DNA of 64,000 nucleotides from Candidatus Fermentithermobacillaceae bacterium (GCA_012837895.1 DUQH01000003.1:62001-126000), one strand, 5' to 3'. Shown: positions 24,356 through 34,636, counted from the stretch's first letter. Program-made: numbers and translations. The notes: a model not told the origin generated them from the sequence alone.

Positions 24356-25819
24356 TCATTCAGGCTTCTCCCATCTAATATTGAGATTGCGCGCGGCTCC
24401 TGCCTCGTCAAGCCTACCTACCACTGTAGTATGGGGCGCGCTCTTGACTGCCTCAGGATCCTCATACGCTTCCTTTGCGATGGCGATCAGGGCATCGGCA
24501 AAGTAGTCCAGAGTCTCCTTTGATTCAGTCTCAGTAGGTTCGATCATGAGCGCCTCATCCACTATCAGCGGGAAGTAGTTTGTTGGAGGATGAACGCCAT
24601 AGTCAAGCAATCTCTTGGAAATGTCCAGGGTTCTTACTCCAGTTTCTTTCTTGATCTTCCCAGGGCTTATCACAAACTCGTGTTTGCAGTGCCTGTCGTA
24701 CGGTACGTCATAGTACCCGGCGATCCGCCTTAGGATATAGTTGGCGTTGAGCACTGCGTCCCTGGAAGCTTCCCTGAGCCCGTCAGGCCCCAGCGACCGG
24801 ATATAGGCGTAAGCCTTCACCATTACCAGGAAGTTTCCGTAGAACGATTTCATCCTGCCGATAGTCTGTGGCCTGTCATAGCTCAGCCGGTATTTCCCGT
24901 CCTCCAAGACCACTGTGGGTACAGGCAAGAACGGTTCAAGGAACGACTTCACTGCAACAGGACCGGAACCAGGACCTCCCCCACCGTGAGGAGTCCCGAA
25001 AGTCTTGTGCAAGTTGAAGTGAAGTACGTCAAACCCCATGTCTCCCGGTCTTGAGGTACCGAGAATGGCGTTGGCGTTTGCGCCGTCGTAGTAGAGCAGC
25101 CCGCCTTTGCTATGGACAATCTTCTCGATTCTCTGGATGTTCTCATCAAACAGTCCCAGGGTGTTGGGGTTGGTAAGCATCAGGCCTGCAACAGTTTCGT
25201 CCATTGCTGCTTCAAGGGCTTCAACATCTACTCCGCCGCGCTCATCTGAGGGCACTTCGACAACGGTAAAGCCACCAAGCGCTGCAGATGCCGGGTTGGT
25301 GCCGTGTGCCGAGTCTGGAATAAGGATCTTGGTCCTTTTCATATCGTTCCTGGCTCTGTGGTAAGCGCGGATTATCAGGATGCCTGCAAGCTCACCGTGG
25401 GCGCCTGCAGCAGGTTGAAGCGAGACATAATCCATGCCTGCGATTTCGGCCAGGTAGCTTTGGAGTTCATACATAAGTTGCAGGGCACCTTGGGCCAATT
25501 CGTCAGGTACGTAGGGATGGATGTTGTTAAACCCAGGAAGATTGGCTGCATCTTCGTTAACCTTCGGGTTGTACTTCATGGTACATGAGCCGAGCGGGTA
25601 AAACCCTATATCCACCCCGTGGTTGAGCTGGGACAGCCTCGTAAAATGCCTTACCAGATCAATTTCAGACACTTCAGGCAGTCCGGCAGGCTCCCTTCTT
25701 ATTTCACTCTCAGGCAAGAGCTCTGCCACGTCCCTTGCAGGCACATCGAGTTCCGGAAGGGAGTACGCCCTCCTGCCAGGCTTGGAGATCTCAAAAATCA
25801 AAGGTTCGGGACTTCTCAT
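24356..25819 (-). CDS. gcvPB: Glycine dehydrogenase (decarboxylating) subunit 2
   Basis: C-terminal half of the split P-protein, which decarboxylates glycine and transfers aminomethyl to lipoylated GcvH. The PLP lysine lies in [33 protein letters not shown] and [12 protein letters not shown] are further family blocks. The length of 487 residues fits. The start ATG 25819 overlaps the gcvPA stop and is preceded by GGAGG. Confidence 0.96.
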   Translation of the reverse strand: MRSPEPLIFEISKPGRRAYSLPELDVPARDVAELLPESEIRREPAGLPEVSEIDLVRHFTRLSQLNHGVDIGFYPLGSCTMKYNPKVNEDAANLPGFNNIHPYVPDELAQGALQLMYELQSYLAEIAGMDYVSLQPAAGAHGELAGILIIRAYHRARNDMKRTKILIPDSAHGTNPASAALGGFTVVEVPSDERGGVDVEALEAAMDETVAGLMLTNPNTLGLFDENIQRIEKIVHSKGGLLYYDGANANAILGTSRPGDMGFDVLHFNLHKTFGTPHGGGGPGSGPVAVKSFLEPFLPVPTVVLEDGKYRLSYDRPQTIGRMKSFYGNFLVMVKAYAYIRSLGPDGLREASRDAVLNANYILRRIAGYYDVPYDRHCKHEFVISPGKIKKETGVRTLDISKRLLDYGVHPPTNYFPLIVDEALMIEPTETESKETLDYFADALIAIAKEAYEDPEAVKSAPHTTVVGRLDEAGAARNLNIRWEKPE

Positions 25820-27153
25820 GCCAATCCCTCCAATCCGGCCACAAGTGCGTCCATTTCCTGCCTGGTGCGTTTCTCAGTGACTGCAATGAGCAGGTACTGT
25901 TCCAGTCCAGGGCAGCAACGCCCCAAGGGGTATCCTGCCAGGATGTTCTTCTCAAGGAGTGATTCCACCACCTGGCCGGCGTCAACAGGGCACTTCACTG
26001 CAAACTCGTTGAAGAAGGGCGCCTGCCAGGCAATGCTGTACCCATCTATCCGGGATATCCTGTCTGCCAGGTACGCAGCTTTCTGGACACATTGCTCACC
26101 GATTTGCCTGATCCCTTCTTTGCCTGCCCATGACAGGTACACCACGGCAGCCAGGGCATTCAAAGCTTGGTTGGAGCAGATGTTAGATGTAGCCCTTTCC
26201 CGCCTGATGTGCTGCTCCCTGGTTTGCAGCGTAAGCACAAAGCCTCTCTTGCCCTGGTTATCTGTGGTCATCCCCACCAGCCGGCCGGGCATACGGCGGA
26301 GAAATTTCTTGTTAACTGCCATGATGCCCAGGTACGGACCGCCAAAAGCCATGGGGTTGCCAAACACCTGGCCCTCACCCACTACGATGTCAGCCCCGTA
26401 CTCAGCAGGCGGACGCAACAACCCCAGGGTCATCGGATTGACTGAGACTATGAATGTTGCCCCGGCGCCTTTCACCTTAGCTGATATTTCATCCACAGGC
26501 TCAAGCGCACCGAAGAAATTTGGCTGCTGGATCACTACACATGCCACGTCATCGCCCAACTTACCGGCTAAGCACCCGGTATCGGTTATCCCGTCTTTGT
26601 AGTCGATTTCCTCAACCCGGATATCATGGGCGTCTGCATAAGTCCTTATCACCGCCCTGGTTTCAGGGTGTACAGTGCTTGATACCAACGCGCGTTTGCG
26701 CCTGGCCATGCCCGCCGCTATGGTTACGGATTCTGCCGCTGCAGAAGCCCCGTCGTACATAGAAGCATTAGCTGCATCCATGCCCGTAAGTTCGCAAATC
26801 ATTGTCTGGTATTCGTATATTGACTGGAGCACTGCCTGGCTGATCTCAGGCTGATAAGGCGTGTATGCAGTATAAAACTCGGACCTGCCCAATACGTGCC
26901 TCACTACAGACGGGATGTAGTGATCATAGGAACCCGCGCCGATAAAGTTCACATAGTCCTGGGCGGCGTTCTTCGATGCAAGTTCCTGCATGTGCTTAGC
27001 TAGTTCAAGCTCGCTCAAGCCGGGCGGTATGTTCAGGTCACCCTTGAGCCTGAGGTCGGAAGGAATATCGCTGAACAACTCTTCAACAGAGCCTACTCCG
27101 ATTACCTTTAGCATTTCCTCCCTGTCTTTGTCTGTATTGGGTAAGAAGTTCAT
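25816..27153 (-). CDS. gcvPA: Glycine dehydrogenase (decarboxylating) subunit 1
   Basis: N-terminal half of the split P-protein, forming a heterotetramer with GcvPB. Family segments are [38 protein letters not shown] and [17 protein letters not shown], with the C-terminal RREKATSN-like block as [15 protein letters not shown]. It has 445 residues, with a start at ATG 27153 overlapping the gcvH stop by one base. Confidence 0.96.
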   Translation of the reverse strand: MNFLPNTDKDREEMLKVIGVGSVEELFSDIPSDLRLKGDLNIPPGLSELELAKHMQELASKNAAQDYVNFIGAGSYDHYIPSVVRHVLGRSEFYTAYTPYQPEISQAVLQSIYEYQTMICELTGMDAANASMYDGASAAAESVTIAAGMARRKRALVSSTVHPETRAVIRTYADAHDIRVEEIDYKDGITDTGCLAGKLGDDVACVVIQQPNFFGALEPVDEISAKVKGAGATFIVSVNPMTLGLLRPPAEYGADIVVGEGQVFGNPMAFGGPYLGIMAVNKKFLRRMPGRLVGMTTDNQGKRGFVLTLQTREQHIRRERATSNICSNQALNALAAVVYLSWAGKEGIRQIGEQCVQKAAYLADRISRIDGYSIAWQAPFFNEFAVKCPVDAGQVVESLLEKNILAGYPLGRCCPGLEQYLLIAVTEKRTRQEMDALVAGLEGLA

Positions 27154-27542
27154 TACTCTCCGCCCTCTTCAACCATTTTTTGATAAGCTTTGCTATCCAT
27201 GAGGTTGTCAAGTTCCGAAGGATCGGACAGTTCAATTACAATCATCCAACCATCGTTGTAGGGATCTTCGTTCACCAGTTCCGGCGAATCGTTGAGTGCT
27301 TCATTGACCTCTACGATGGTTCCTGAAACCGGCGCGTACACATCTGAAACAGCCTTGACCGACTCCACAGTCGCAAACATTGCTCCGGCCTTGAGCTCGG
27401 TTCCTACTTCAGGAAGTTCCACGAAAACCACGTCACCGAGCTGGTCTTGAGCATAAGAAGTAATGCCTACCCGCGCATTGCCGTTTTCAACCAGAACCCA
27501 CTCATGTTCCTTGGTGTACTTGAGATTCTCAGGATAACTCAT
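27153..27542 (-). CDS. gcvH: Glycine cleavage system H protein
   Basis: Lipoyl carrier protein of glycine cleavage. The lipoylation site is the Lys in ATVESVKAVSDVYAPVSG, and the N-terminal KYTKEHEWVLVENG block is typical. At 129 residues it is full length. It overlaps gcvT and gcvPA, so the four genes are tightly coupled. Lipoylation would use the LipM and radical SAM genes downstream in the same unit. Confidence 0.97.
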   Translation of the reverse strand: MSYPENLKYTKEHEWVLVENGNARVGITSYAQDQLGDVVFVELPEVGTELKAGAMFATVESVKAVSDVYAPVSGTIVEVNEALNDSPELVNEDPYNDGWMIVIELSDPSELDNLMDSKAYQKMVEEGGE

Positions 27543-28663
27543 CTTTTCTTAACCTCCCTGCGATAAAATGGCATTCTTACAACCTTGGCAGGGACTTTTC
27601 TGCCCCTGATATCAATGCTCAGGCCGGTGCCTCGCTGGCTGTATTCCACAGGCACGTACGCCATGGCAAGATATTTCTCCAAGTACGGGGCATAAGTCCC
27701 GGTGGTAACATAGCCGATTTCCTTCTCGCCTGATTCGTCGAACACTTTGTAGCCGTTTCTGGGTACGCCTTTGCCTACCATCTCAATCCCGACCAGTCTG
27801 ACCTGCAAGCCTTTCTCCCTTTGCTTCATGAGGGCTTTGGAACCGATAAAGAAAGTTCCCTTGTCAAAAGCAACTGTCCTTCCAAGTCCTGCCTCCATGG
27901 GAGTGTGGTTCTCGTCAAGCTCATGTCCGTATAGGGACATTGAAGCTTCAAACCTGAGGGTATCCCTGGCACCTAATCCTGCCAGCACAAGGCCGTAACC
28001 TTTCCCTGCTTCAACTACCGCTTCATACAGTTGGGACCCTTTACCAGCCTGGCAATACAATTCAAACCCGTCTTCTCCTGTGTAACCGGTTCTGGTAACA
28101 AGGCAGTTGATCCCTGCAACATCTACATCTTGAGTTCCGTGATAGTACCGTATCTCGTCAATAGGATATCCGGTCAGCTGTTTCAGGATTTCTACCGAAT
28201 TAGGCCCTTGAAGCGCTAGCTGTGCTATGCTGTCTGATATGTTCTCAAAGACTGTGTCGTTAAAATAGCGTACGATAGGTTGTATCCATTCAACGTCCTT
28301 TTCTATGTTGGCACCGTTGACGATGAGCCAGTACTTGTCCTCAGCCAGGCACATCACCAACAGGTCGTCCACTATGCCTCCGTGGGGGTAGCACATAGGC
28401 GAGTAAATCAGTTTGCCAGGATAGATCTTGGACACATCGTTAACCAGGATCATCTGGAGAAGGTCAAGAGCTTCTTTGCCTCGAACCAGCAGCTCACCCA
28501 TGTTTGATACATCCCAAAGCGCAGCAGTTGTCCTACAGGCGTTGTGCTCTTCCTTGATCCCGGAAAACTGCACAGGAAGCGCCCAACCGCCGAAGTCCAC
28601 GATCCTGCCGCCGTTTTTTACATGGGTGTCATATAAGGGGGTCTTCTTAGGTACCTCTGCCAC
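27539..28663 (-). CDS. gcvT: Glycine cleavage system T protein
   Basis: Aminomethyltransferase releasing ammonia from aminomethyl-GcvH and forming methylene-tetrahydrofolate. Intact blocks include RIVDFGGWALPVQFSGI, WDVSNMGELLVRG and LGARDTLRFEASMSLYGHEL. I start at GTG 28663 because the earlier GTG at 28675 is itself part of the AGGAGGTG ribosome site. The product is 374 residues. It is the first gene after the tandem glycine riboswitch. Confidence 0.95.
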   Translation of the reverse strand: MAEVPKKTPLYDTHVKNGGRIVDFGGWALPVQFSGIKEEHNACRTTAALWDVSNMGELLVRGKEALDLLQMILVNDVSKIYPGKLIYSPMCYPHGGIVDDLLVMCLAEDKYWLIVNGANIEKDVEWIQPIVRYFNDTVFENISDSIAQLALQGPNSVEILKQLTGYPIDEIRYYHGTQDVDVAGINCLVTRTGYTGEDGFELYCQAGKGSQLYEAVVEAGKGYGLVLAGLGARDTLRFEASMSLYGHELDENHTPMEAGLGRTVAFDKGTFFIGSKALMKQREKGLQVRLVGIEMVGKGVPRNGYKVFDESGEKEIGYVTTGTYAPYLEKYLAMAYVPVEYSQRGTGLSIDIRGRKVPAKVVRMPFYRREVKKR

Positions 28664-28742
28664 CTTTGCCGTCACCTCCTGTTTATTTTGGGCGATAAGC
28701 CTGAATCTTTGCCTGCCATCGCGCCGGAAAACTTGAAAAAGT

Positions 28743-28781
28743 GAAAAAAGGACCGAACTTCCGTGAAGTCCCTGTCCTTTT
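28743..28781 (-). terminator. Riboswitch expression-platform terminator
   Basis: On the minus strand, AAAAGGAC followed by GACTTC, an ACG loop, GAAGTT and GTCC forms an interrupted hairpin followed by TTTTTT. It begins at the end of the second glycine aptamer, sharing the AAAAGGAC segment with it, as expected for a transcription-controlling glycine switch. It lies about 80 bp before gcvT. Confidence 0.75.
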
Positions 28782-28946
28782 ACCTGAGAGATTCTCCGCT
28801 TGTGAAGCGGGTTACCCCTTTGGTGCCATTCTGAAATGGCTCTCCAGAGATGCGTCCGGCGACGGTGTTTCTGCCTGAGAGTTTCAGATGGACATCCTTG
28901 CTCCTTCGGCGCCTGCTTCCCCGCAGGACTCTCCCGGCGCCTTCAT
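28772..28946 (-). promoter_or_regulatory. Tandem glycine riboswitch
   Basis: Two glycine aptamers read on the minus strand. The first (about 28946-28862) has GGGAGAGTCC, GGCGCCGAAGGAGCAAG and TGAAACTCTCAGGCA. The second (about 28858-28772) has TGGAGAGCC, ACCAAAGGGG and AATCTCTCAGGTAAAAGGAC. These conserved segments, the order and the short linker fit the cooperative tandem glycine riboswitch found ahead of gcvT operons, where glycine binding switches transcription on. A terminator hairpin follows directly. Confidence 0.92.
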
Positions 28947-28998
28947 CCGCCCGGATATTCAATTGGCGCTCCTTGGATACGCATGGCATGACAACACC

Positions 28999-29027
28999 TA
29001 TATAAGCGTTGATAAACCAGCATGCAA
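28999..29027 (-). promoter_or_regulatory. Predicted promoter of the gcv operon
   Basis: On the minus strand TTGCAT (29027-29022) and TATATA (29004-28999) are separated by 17 bp. The site is about 50 bp before the first glycine aptamer, placing the riboswitch at the 5' end of the transcript. The hexamers are only moderate matches. Confidence 0.45.
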
Positions 29028-29079
29028 TTAATCAGTTTCTACATACCAGGGCAAATTCCTCCAAGCGGGTTTCCCAATT

Positions 29080-30090
29080 TCAGCTCAGGCCGTTTTTCGC
29101 ATGCCAGGCCCAGGCAGTAGAAATAATGTCCTCCAGCGAGGATAAGCGTGGTTTCCATCCCAACACCTGAGCTGCTTTATCTGAAGATGCCACCAGGACT
29201 GCCGGATCCCCTTCCCGCCGCTTGCCTACTGTGTAAGGTGCTTTCTTTCCGGTTACACGCTCAGCTTCCCTGATAATTTCCAGTACAGAATACCCTTTCC
29301 CTGAACCCAGGTTCAGCACCAGACTGCGGTTGTTGTTCCTCAAGAAGTCCAAAGCCCGCACGTGAGCTTCTGCCAAATCAGTAACGTGGACGTAGTCGCG
29401 GATTGCAGTGCCGTCAGGGGTGGGGTAATCATCCCCGTAGACGGTAAGGGGTGTATGGGTTGCTATCGCACGCAAGACCAGGGGGATCAAGTGGGTCTCA
29501 GGTTCATGATCTTCGCCGATGGTGGAACCGGGATCCGCCCCTGCAGCGTTAAAGTACCGGAGAGATACTGACTTGAGCCCGTAAGCATGGTCGTACCAGG
29601 CCAGTGCCTTTTCAAGGAATGCCTTGCTCTCGCCATAGGGGCTCTTTGGCCTCACCGGAGCTTCCTCTGTAATGGGTATTTCTTCAGGATCACCGTAAAC
29701 TGCAGCTGATGAGGAAAATACCAGTTTGTTGACTCCTTTTCTCACCATGGCTGAGCATAGGTTCAGACCTCCTATGATGTTCCGCCTGAAATACTTGTCA
29801 GGCTTGGTCACTGATTCCCCTGCCTGGCTTTCCCCTGCAAAGTGTATTACCGCATCGAACTCATGGGATTCAAAGACGTCCATCAGAGCTTTGTCATCTT
29901 CCATAAGCCCGATAATCAGGGGAATTCCAGGAATGTGCTCAGGGTGGCCCCTAGAAAGGTCATCGAAAACTGTTACGTGGTATCCGGCTTCCGACAAAGC
30001 TTTGACTGTGTGGGCCCCGATGTAGCCTGCCCCACCAGTCACCAGTACCTTTTCCGGCCTGTTACCGGCCTTCACCTTAGACAAGCTCAA
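29080..30090 (-). CDS. galE: UDP-glucose 4-epimerase
   Basis: Extended SDR enzyme interconverting UDP-glucose and UDP-galactose. The NAD motif VTGGAGYIGAHTVKAL is near residue 17, the catalytic YGESKAFLEK (YxxxK) is intact, and FSSSAAVYGDPEEIPITE and SLRYFNAAGADP are typical GalE blocks. The length of 336 residues is normal. It is a single gene between the gcv promoter region and the divergent regulator gene. GlcNAc specificity cannot be excluded. Confidence 0.92.
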   Translation of the reverse strand: MSLSKVKAGNRPEKVLVTGGAGYIGAHTVKALSEAGYHVTVFDDLSRGHPEHIPGIPLIIGLMEDDKALMDVFESHEFDAVIHFAGESQAGESVTKPDKYFRRNIIGGLNLCSAMVRKGVNKLVFSSSAAVYGDPEEIPITEEAPVRPKSPYGESKAFLEKALAWYDHAYGLKSVSLRYFNAAGADPGSTIGEDHEPETHLIPLVLRAIATHTPLTVYGDDYPTPDGTAIRDYVHVTDLAEAHVRALDFLRNNNRSLVLNLGSGKGYSVLEIIREAERVTGKKAPYTVGKRREGDPAVLVASSDKAAQVLGWKPRLSSLEDIISTAWAWHAKNGLS

Positions 30091-30215
30091 CCAACTCCCC
30101 GGTTAGACTCTGCTTACACGCATATATCATAACGGAGGAAAAGGCAATCTTCCAGCTTGGGAGCATACACTCTGAATAGAATGGAATGTGTACTAATCCG
30201 GAAGGGAACAGGGAC

Positions 30216-30719
30216 ATGAGGAAACAAGAACAATTCCGGACATTCAGGGGCTACTCCCTTGTAGATGCTGACGGCCTTACCCCTGGCATGGAAGATTACC
30301 TTGAGATGCTTTACCGGCTAGCCTCAGGCAACACATACGTGCGGTTGGTAGATCTTGCCGAAAAGCTGAGCGTACAACCTCCCTCAGCCTCAAGGATGAT
30401 GCAGAGATTGTCAGAGCAAGGGCTGGTGGAATACGAACGATACGGGATAATCCGCCTCACTGAAGCCGGCAAGCAGCTAGGTGATTCTCTCCTCCAGCGG
30501 CACCGGCTGATAGAGCAGTTCCTCAGACTCATGGGAGTAAAGCAAAACGTACTCAAAGACACTGAGAGGATAGAACATATTATCAGCGATGAATTAGTAT
30601 GCAGGATCAAATGGTTCGTCTTGTTTGCGACTGAGCACCCTGAATGGCTCGGCGATTTTGAAGACTGGGTAAGCAGGCAATCCCCTCTGACCGGTGACAG
30701 CTCACAAGAGCTTCTGTGA
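30216..30719 (+). CDS. DtxR/MntR-family metal-dependent regulator
   Basis: A winged-helix regulator of the iron/manganese-sensing family. The N-terminal HTH (LTPGMEDYLEMLYRL, VRLVDLAEKLSVQPPSASRM) is followed by the dimerisation domain with metal-ligand type residues (HRLIEQFLRLMGV, ERIEHIISDEL). At 167 residues it lacks the SH3-like third domain, so it resembles MntR more than DtxR. I prefer ATG 30216 to an in-frame ATG at 30186 with no better site. No metal transporter is adjacent, so its targets are unknown. Confidence 0.82.
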   Translation: MRKQEQFRTFRGYSLVDADGLTPGMEDYLEMLYRLASGNTYVRLVDLAEKLSVQPPSASRMMQRLSEQGLVEYERYGIIRLTEAGKQLGDSLLQRHRLIEQFLRLMGVKQNVLKDTERIEHIISDELVCRIKWFVLFATEHPEWLGDFEDWVSRQSPLTGDSSQELL

Positions 30720-30835
30720 CTCCAAGCCCGCTGGATTCATGCAGGAATCACCCAGTTGGTGTAGTATTGTTCATATAGATACATGACTCCATCGGATACT
30801 GGGCCATCATTTGTCTTGAGCAAAGGAAGGTACAT

Positions 30836-32521
30836 ATGGACCAGCAACCAAGTACTTTGTGCACCTCCTTCGATAACCTAGATAAAGGTACTCACATATG
30901 CTACTTCTATGAAAATGACAGGGACCTGGCTGATGCGGTTATACAGTACTTCCGGGCAGGGTTAGCCAAGAACGAAAGGGGCCTATGGGTATGCGCCGGG
31001 CCCTTTGACGCAAAAACTGCAACTGCCTTGCTCCAACGAGACTATCCAGAGTTAGCTTCAACGCTTGAAACGGGACAGCTCATAGTAGCTGACTATGACC
31101 AACTGTATCTTACAGGGGAACGGGAATTTGACATATCTGTAGTCCTGGACCGGTGGGCTACTGCGGTATCAGATGCAATCGCTGCCGGGTTTGACGGCTT
31201 AAGAGTAGCGGGCGATCTGGCCTGGTCAAGGTCAAAACAAGTTCTTAAAGAGTATGAAGAACGCTTTTGTGCCTTTGCCATGCAGACACCTATCGTTACC
31301 CTGTGCTGCTACCCGCTGGCCCACATGGATCACGTTGACATCCTAGACATTTCATACATACACCATTTTGTGCTGGCACTTAAGGACTCAAGCTGGCACC
31401 TTATCCCGTCGGCCAGGCACAGGGATCTCATGTGGCAATCCCTTTTGGATACCCTTACCAAGGGCATGCTGGCAATTGACGCTTCAGGAGCAATTATCAC
31501 TGCCAGCAACATGTGCTTGGAGCTTTTCGGCTGCGATAGCCTGTCATGCCTTGGATCTGATATCAAAGAGTTCACAACCCGTTTCAAAGTGAGCTCAATC
31601 ACAGGCCGCGTCCGGCCTGAAACAGCAAATCTCATATCATCATGTGATGTTGACGACTACTGGAAAGCTGCATCTCCCACACACGGCGATTTGGAATTAC
31701 TGGTCAACATCAAGGTAGCTAAGTCAAACGCAATCATGCCGGAAGTGTTGCTCCTGATCTTCCATGACATTACAGGCTTAAGGACCGTCGACACAATCGA
31801 AGGCAACTTCCTTCAAGTGGTAAGCCACGAACTAAAGAATCCTATCCAGACCATGACAGCAATCATCAACCTCATGAAAGCATCGGTGCCAGACCGGGAA
31901 ACACCCGTTTACAAGTACATCAAAATGGCTGATTCATGTTTGTCCAGGATCACCGGGGTAGTGGAAGACCTGCTGTCGACCGGCCGGATTAAGCAGGACA
32001 GTGCTGTTATTAACCCTGTGCAGACCGATCTCAAAGCACTGGTACTGGAAGCTCTCGAGCCTTACCTGACAGACCCCAAACATGCATTCATCTGCCGGTT
32101 TGACAAATCACAGGTTATACGGGCAATGGTTGATCCTGTACGCCTACACCAGATCCTCGCCAACGTGCTCAACAACGCTGTGAAGTACACACCTCCGGGC
32201 AAGAGGATCTGGTTGGACTTGGTTATTTCAGACAATACCGCCACCCTTGTTGTCGAAGACGAAGGGATCGGCATCCCTCCCACAGAGCTTGAGCGTGTAT
32301 TTGAGCAGTTTTACCGGGGCATAAGAACCAGAGGCAGATTCTCAGGGATCGGCCTTGGACTTTATGTAAGCAGGTGCCTGGCGAGGATGCACGGAGGAGA
32401 CCTGTGGGCAGAGACAAGATCCGGGGGAGGGACAGTTATCAAACTCTCGCTGCCCATCGTGACAGAAGACGCAAGCCAGGAAAACCTTGAGCAGGAAAGC
32501 CTTGAAAAGGAGACGATGTAA
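30836..32521 (+). CDS. MEDS-PAS sensor histidine kinase
   Basis: A soluble sensor kinase of 561 residues with no transmembrane helix. The N-terminal 165 residues are a MEDS domain (GTHICYFYENDRDLADAV, RGLWVCAGPFD), a RecA-like sensory module. A PAS domain follows (about 196-310, GMLAIDASGAIITASN), then HisKA with the phosphorylated His in VVSHELKNPIQ near residue 331 and a HATPase with NAVKYT, DEGIGIP and GIGLGL motifs. It begins behind AAGGAAGG and ends 1 bp before the NamZ start, so it is probably co-transcribed with the peptidoglycan-recycling genes. No response regulator is adjacent. Confidence 0.85.
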   Translation: MDQQPSTLCTSFDNLDKGTHICYFYENDRDLADAVIQYFRAGLAKNERGLWVCAGPFDAKTATALLQRDYPELASTLETGQLIVADYDQLYLTGEREFDISVVLDRWATAVSDAIAAGFDGLRVAGDLAWSRSKQVLKEYEERFCAFAMQTPIVTLCCYPLAHMDHVDILDISYIHHFVLALKDSSWHLIPSARHRDLMWQSLLDTLTKGMLAIDASGAIITASNMCLELFGCDSLSCLGSDIKEFTTRFKVSSITGRVRPETANLISSCDVDDYWKAASPTHGDLELLVNIKVAKSNAIMPEVLLLIFHDITGLRTVDTIEGNFLQVVSHELKNPIQTMTAIINLMKASVPDRETPVYKYIKMADSCLSRITGVVEDLLSTGRIKQDSAVINPVQTDLKALVLEALEPYLTDPKHAFICRFDKSQVIRAMVDPVRLHQILANVLNNAVKYTPPGKRIWLDLVISDNTATLVVEDEGIGIPPTELERVFEQFYRGIRTRGRFSGIGLGLYVSRCLARMHGGDLWAETRSGGGTVIKLSLPIVTEDASQENLEQESLEKETM

Positions 32522-32522
32522 A

Positions 32523-33671
32523 ATGCGCGTGTCAACTGGATTGGAAGTCATGATCGCTAACAAATCATATATGAACAAGAGGATAGGTCTTATTACCAAC
32601 CACACAGGCGTTGGCCCTGAACTTGACCAGAATATCGATCTCATGCTCAAGCAAGGGTACAAGATAACCGCCCTGTTTTCACCTGAACACGGCCTATTTG
32701 GGGATTACCCTGACGGCGAATATGTGGAAAGTTCCATGTACCCTGGAACCGGAATCCCGATTTACAGCTTGTTTGGAGAAACCCAACAACCTACTCAAGA
32801 TATGCTGCAAGACGTGGATGTCTTGATCTTTGATATCCAGGACATAGGAGCACGGTATTACACATACATGTCCACAATGCTGCTTTCCCTGGAAGCAGCA
32901 TCAGCCAATGACATCGAATTTGTGGTGCTGGACAGGGCCAATCCCATAGGAGGCATAGCTGTAGAGGGCAATGTCACAAGGCCCTCCTGGATATCCCCTG
33001 TAGCTTACGCCCACATTGCCATCCGCCACGGGATGACTCCAGGGGAGATTGCCATGTTTGTAGCTTCTGAAAAGGGCCTCGCCCGGCCTTCAGTTGTACC
33101 CTTGAAAAACTGGTCCCGTGATATGTACTTCCCGGATACAGGGCTGCCCTGGGTACCCACATCACCCAGCGCCCCGTCAATCGAAATGGCCTTGCTTTAT
33201 CCCGGTACGTGCCTGCTTGAAGGCACCAACGTATCAGAAGGCCGGGGCACTTCAGTTCCGTTTCAAGTATTGGGCGCGCCATGGATCGACGGGCCTGAAC
33301 TGTCGCAAACCCTCAATGAAATGGGATTGCCTGGCATAAGGACCAGACCTGTGTATTTCCGGCCGTCATTCAGCAAGTGGACCAATCAGGTTTGCAGAGG
33401 GATTCAAATACACATACTTGAACCTGAGAAAGTACAGCCTGTAGAACTGGGCGTGAGGTTGGTTTTTGCGTTGAGGGACCTGTACCCTGATGATTTTGAA
33501 CTTACGCCCCCAGGCCCGGACAGAAAGCATTTCCTGGATCTGTTGTGCGGCGGGGATCAGCTGAGCGCCGCCTTGGCAGATGACGATTCGCCTGAATCAC
33601 TCCTTAGCATCTGGTCTCAAGAGGCTGAAGAGTTCAAGAAGAAACGTCAAGATTACTTGATATATGTGTGA
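32523..33671 (+). CDS. namZ: Exo-beta-N-acetylmuramidase NamZ (DUF1343)
   Basis: NamZ-family (DUF1343, formerly YbbC) enzymes cleave MurNAc from the non-reducing end of peptidoglycan fragments. The family blocks RIGLITNHTGVG, TALFSPEHGLFGD, DVLIFDIQDIGARYYTY and LLYPGTCLLEGTNVSEGRGT are present, and the 382 residues fit the core enzyme. The Bacillus protein is exported, but here no signal peptide is visible, so cytosolic action is inferred. I start at ATG 32523 directly after the kinase stop, with GGAG upstream. It heads the recycling gene set. Confidence 0.88.
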   Translation: MRVSTGLEVMIANKSYMNKRIGLITNHTGVGPELDQNIDLMLKQGYKITALFSPEHGLFGDYPDGEYVESSMYPGTGIPIYSLFGETQQPTQDMLQDVDVLIFDIQDIGARYYTYMSTMLLSLEAASANDIEFVVLDRANPIGGIAVEGNVTRPSWISPVAYAHIAIRHGMTPGEIAMFVASEKGLARPSVVPLKNWSRDMYFPDTGLPWVPTSPSAPSIEMALLYPGTCLLEGTNVSEGRGTSVPFQVLGAPWIDGPELSQTLNEMGLPGIRTRPVYFRPSFSKWTNQVCRGIQIHILEPEKVQPVELGVRLVFALRDLYPDDFELTPPGPDRKHFLDLLCGGDQLSAALADDDSPESLLSIWSQEAEEFKKKRQDYLIYV

Positions 33672-33685
33672 AAGAAGGGTCCGGA

Positions 33686-34624
33686 ATGCGTTTTTTCCTG
33701 GGAATCGATGGCGGGGGCACTTCCGCCACAGCGTGCATAATCGATGAAACAGGCCAAGTGGTTGCTCTGGGCGCAGGCGGGCCCAGCAACATAAACTACA
33801 CCCCTGAAGACCAAGCCAAAAAATCCGTACAAGACGCCCTGGATGCTGCACGTAGGGCAGCGAGCGCCAAATATCCGGGACTTACGGTTTCAGCTGCTTG
33901 TGCAGCCCTTGCCGGGGCCGGCTCTGACCAAAACAAAGTGAGAGCTGCTGATCTCCTCAAGCCTCTGTTCGCCGGTATCCCGTTCTTGGTTGTGGAAGAC
34001 GTAAAAGGAGCCCTCCACGGAGCCCTTGAAGGCCAGGACGGTATAGCTGTGATCTCAGGCACAGGGTCCAACTGCTTGGGAGTGCGCAATGGGAAATACA
34101 AGCGCTCCGGCGGATGGGGCTCCCTCTTGGGCGATGAAGGGAGCGGGTTCATGATAGCCAAGAAAGGGCTTACCGCTGCGCTGCGTGCTTATGACGGGAG
34201 AAGCCAGGCCACCTCCCTCACTGACAGGTTTGTTGCCCATTTCTGCCTGAATACCCCTGAGGATATCTTTGCTGCAGTTCACCCCCTGAGCAGAGAGCAA
34301 ATCGCAGCCCTAGCCGTAGTGGTTTTCGAAGAGTATGAAAAAGGCGACGCGGCTGCACGCAAGATCATTCAGGAAGAATCTATGGAACTAGCTGTCATGG
34401 TCCGGGCAGTGCATAAAGCACTAGAGTTCGCAGGCGAAACACTTGTAGCCATGATAGGCGGCTGCTTTTCACAAGCCGGTTTCAAGAATGCGTTTATCTC
34501 ACACCTGGAAACAACCGTTCCAAAGGCCAGGGCAATATTCCCCCTGGAACCGCCCCACGTAGGGGCAGCTTTGCTTGCGCGGGACACTATGCTCCGGCAG
34601 CAAGCGCGACTACACCGATGTTGA
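33686..34624 (+). CDS. murK: BadF-type kinase, probable MurNAc/GlcNAc kinase MurK
   Basis: ASKHA-fold kinase of the BadF/BadG/BcrA type. The phosphate-1 segment FLGIDGGGTSATACIID is at the N-terminus, followed by VSGTGSNCLGV and GGWGSLLGDEGSG. In clostridia MurK phosphorylates both MurNAc and GlcNAc, and placement between NamZ and MurQ supports that role: it would supply MurNAc-6-phosphate to MurQ. ATG 33686 is chosen over GTG 33668, which overlaps the NamZ stop; GAAGGG lies upstream. 312 residues. Confidence 0.82.
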   Translation: MRFFLGIDGGGTSATACIIDETGQVVALGAGGPSNINYTPEDQAKKSVQDALDAARRAASAKYPGLTVSAACAALAGAGSDQNKVRAADLLKPLFAGIPFLVVEDVKGALHGALEGQDGIAVISGTGSNCLGVRNGKYKRSGGWGSLLGDEGSGFMIAKKGLTAALRAYDGRSQATSLTDRFVAHFCLNTPEDIFAAVHPLSREQIAALAVVVFEEYEKGDAAARKIIQEESMELAVMVRAVHKALEFAGETLVAMIGGCFSQAGFKNAFISHLETTVPKARAIFPLEPPHVGAALLARDTMLRQQARLHRC

Positions 34625-34636
34625 GGGGTCATGCCA

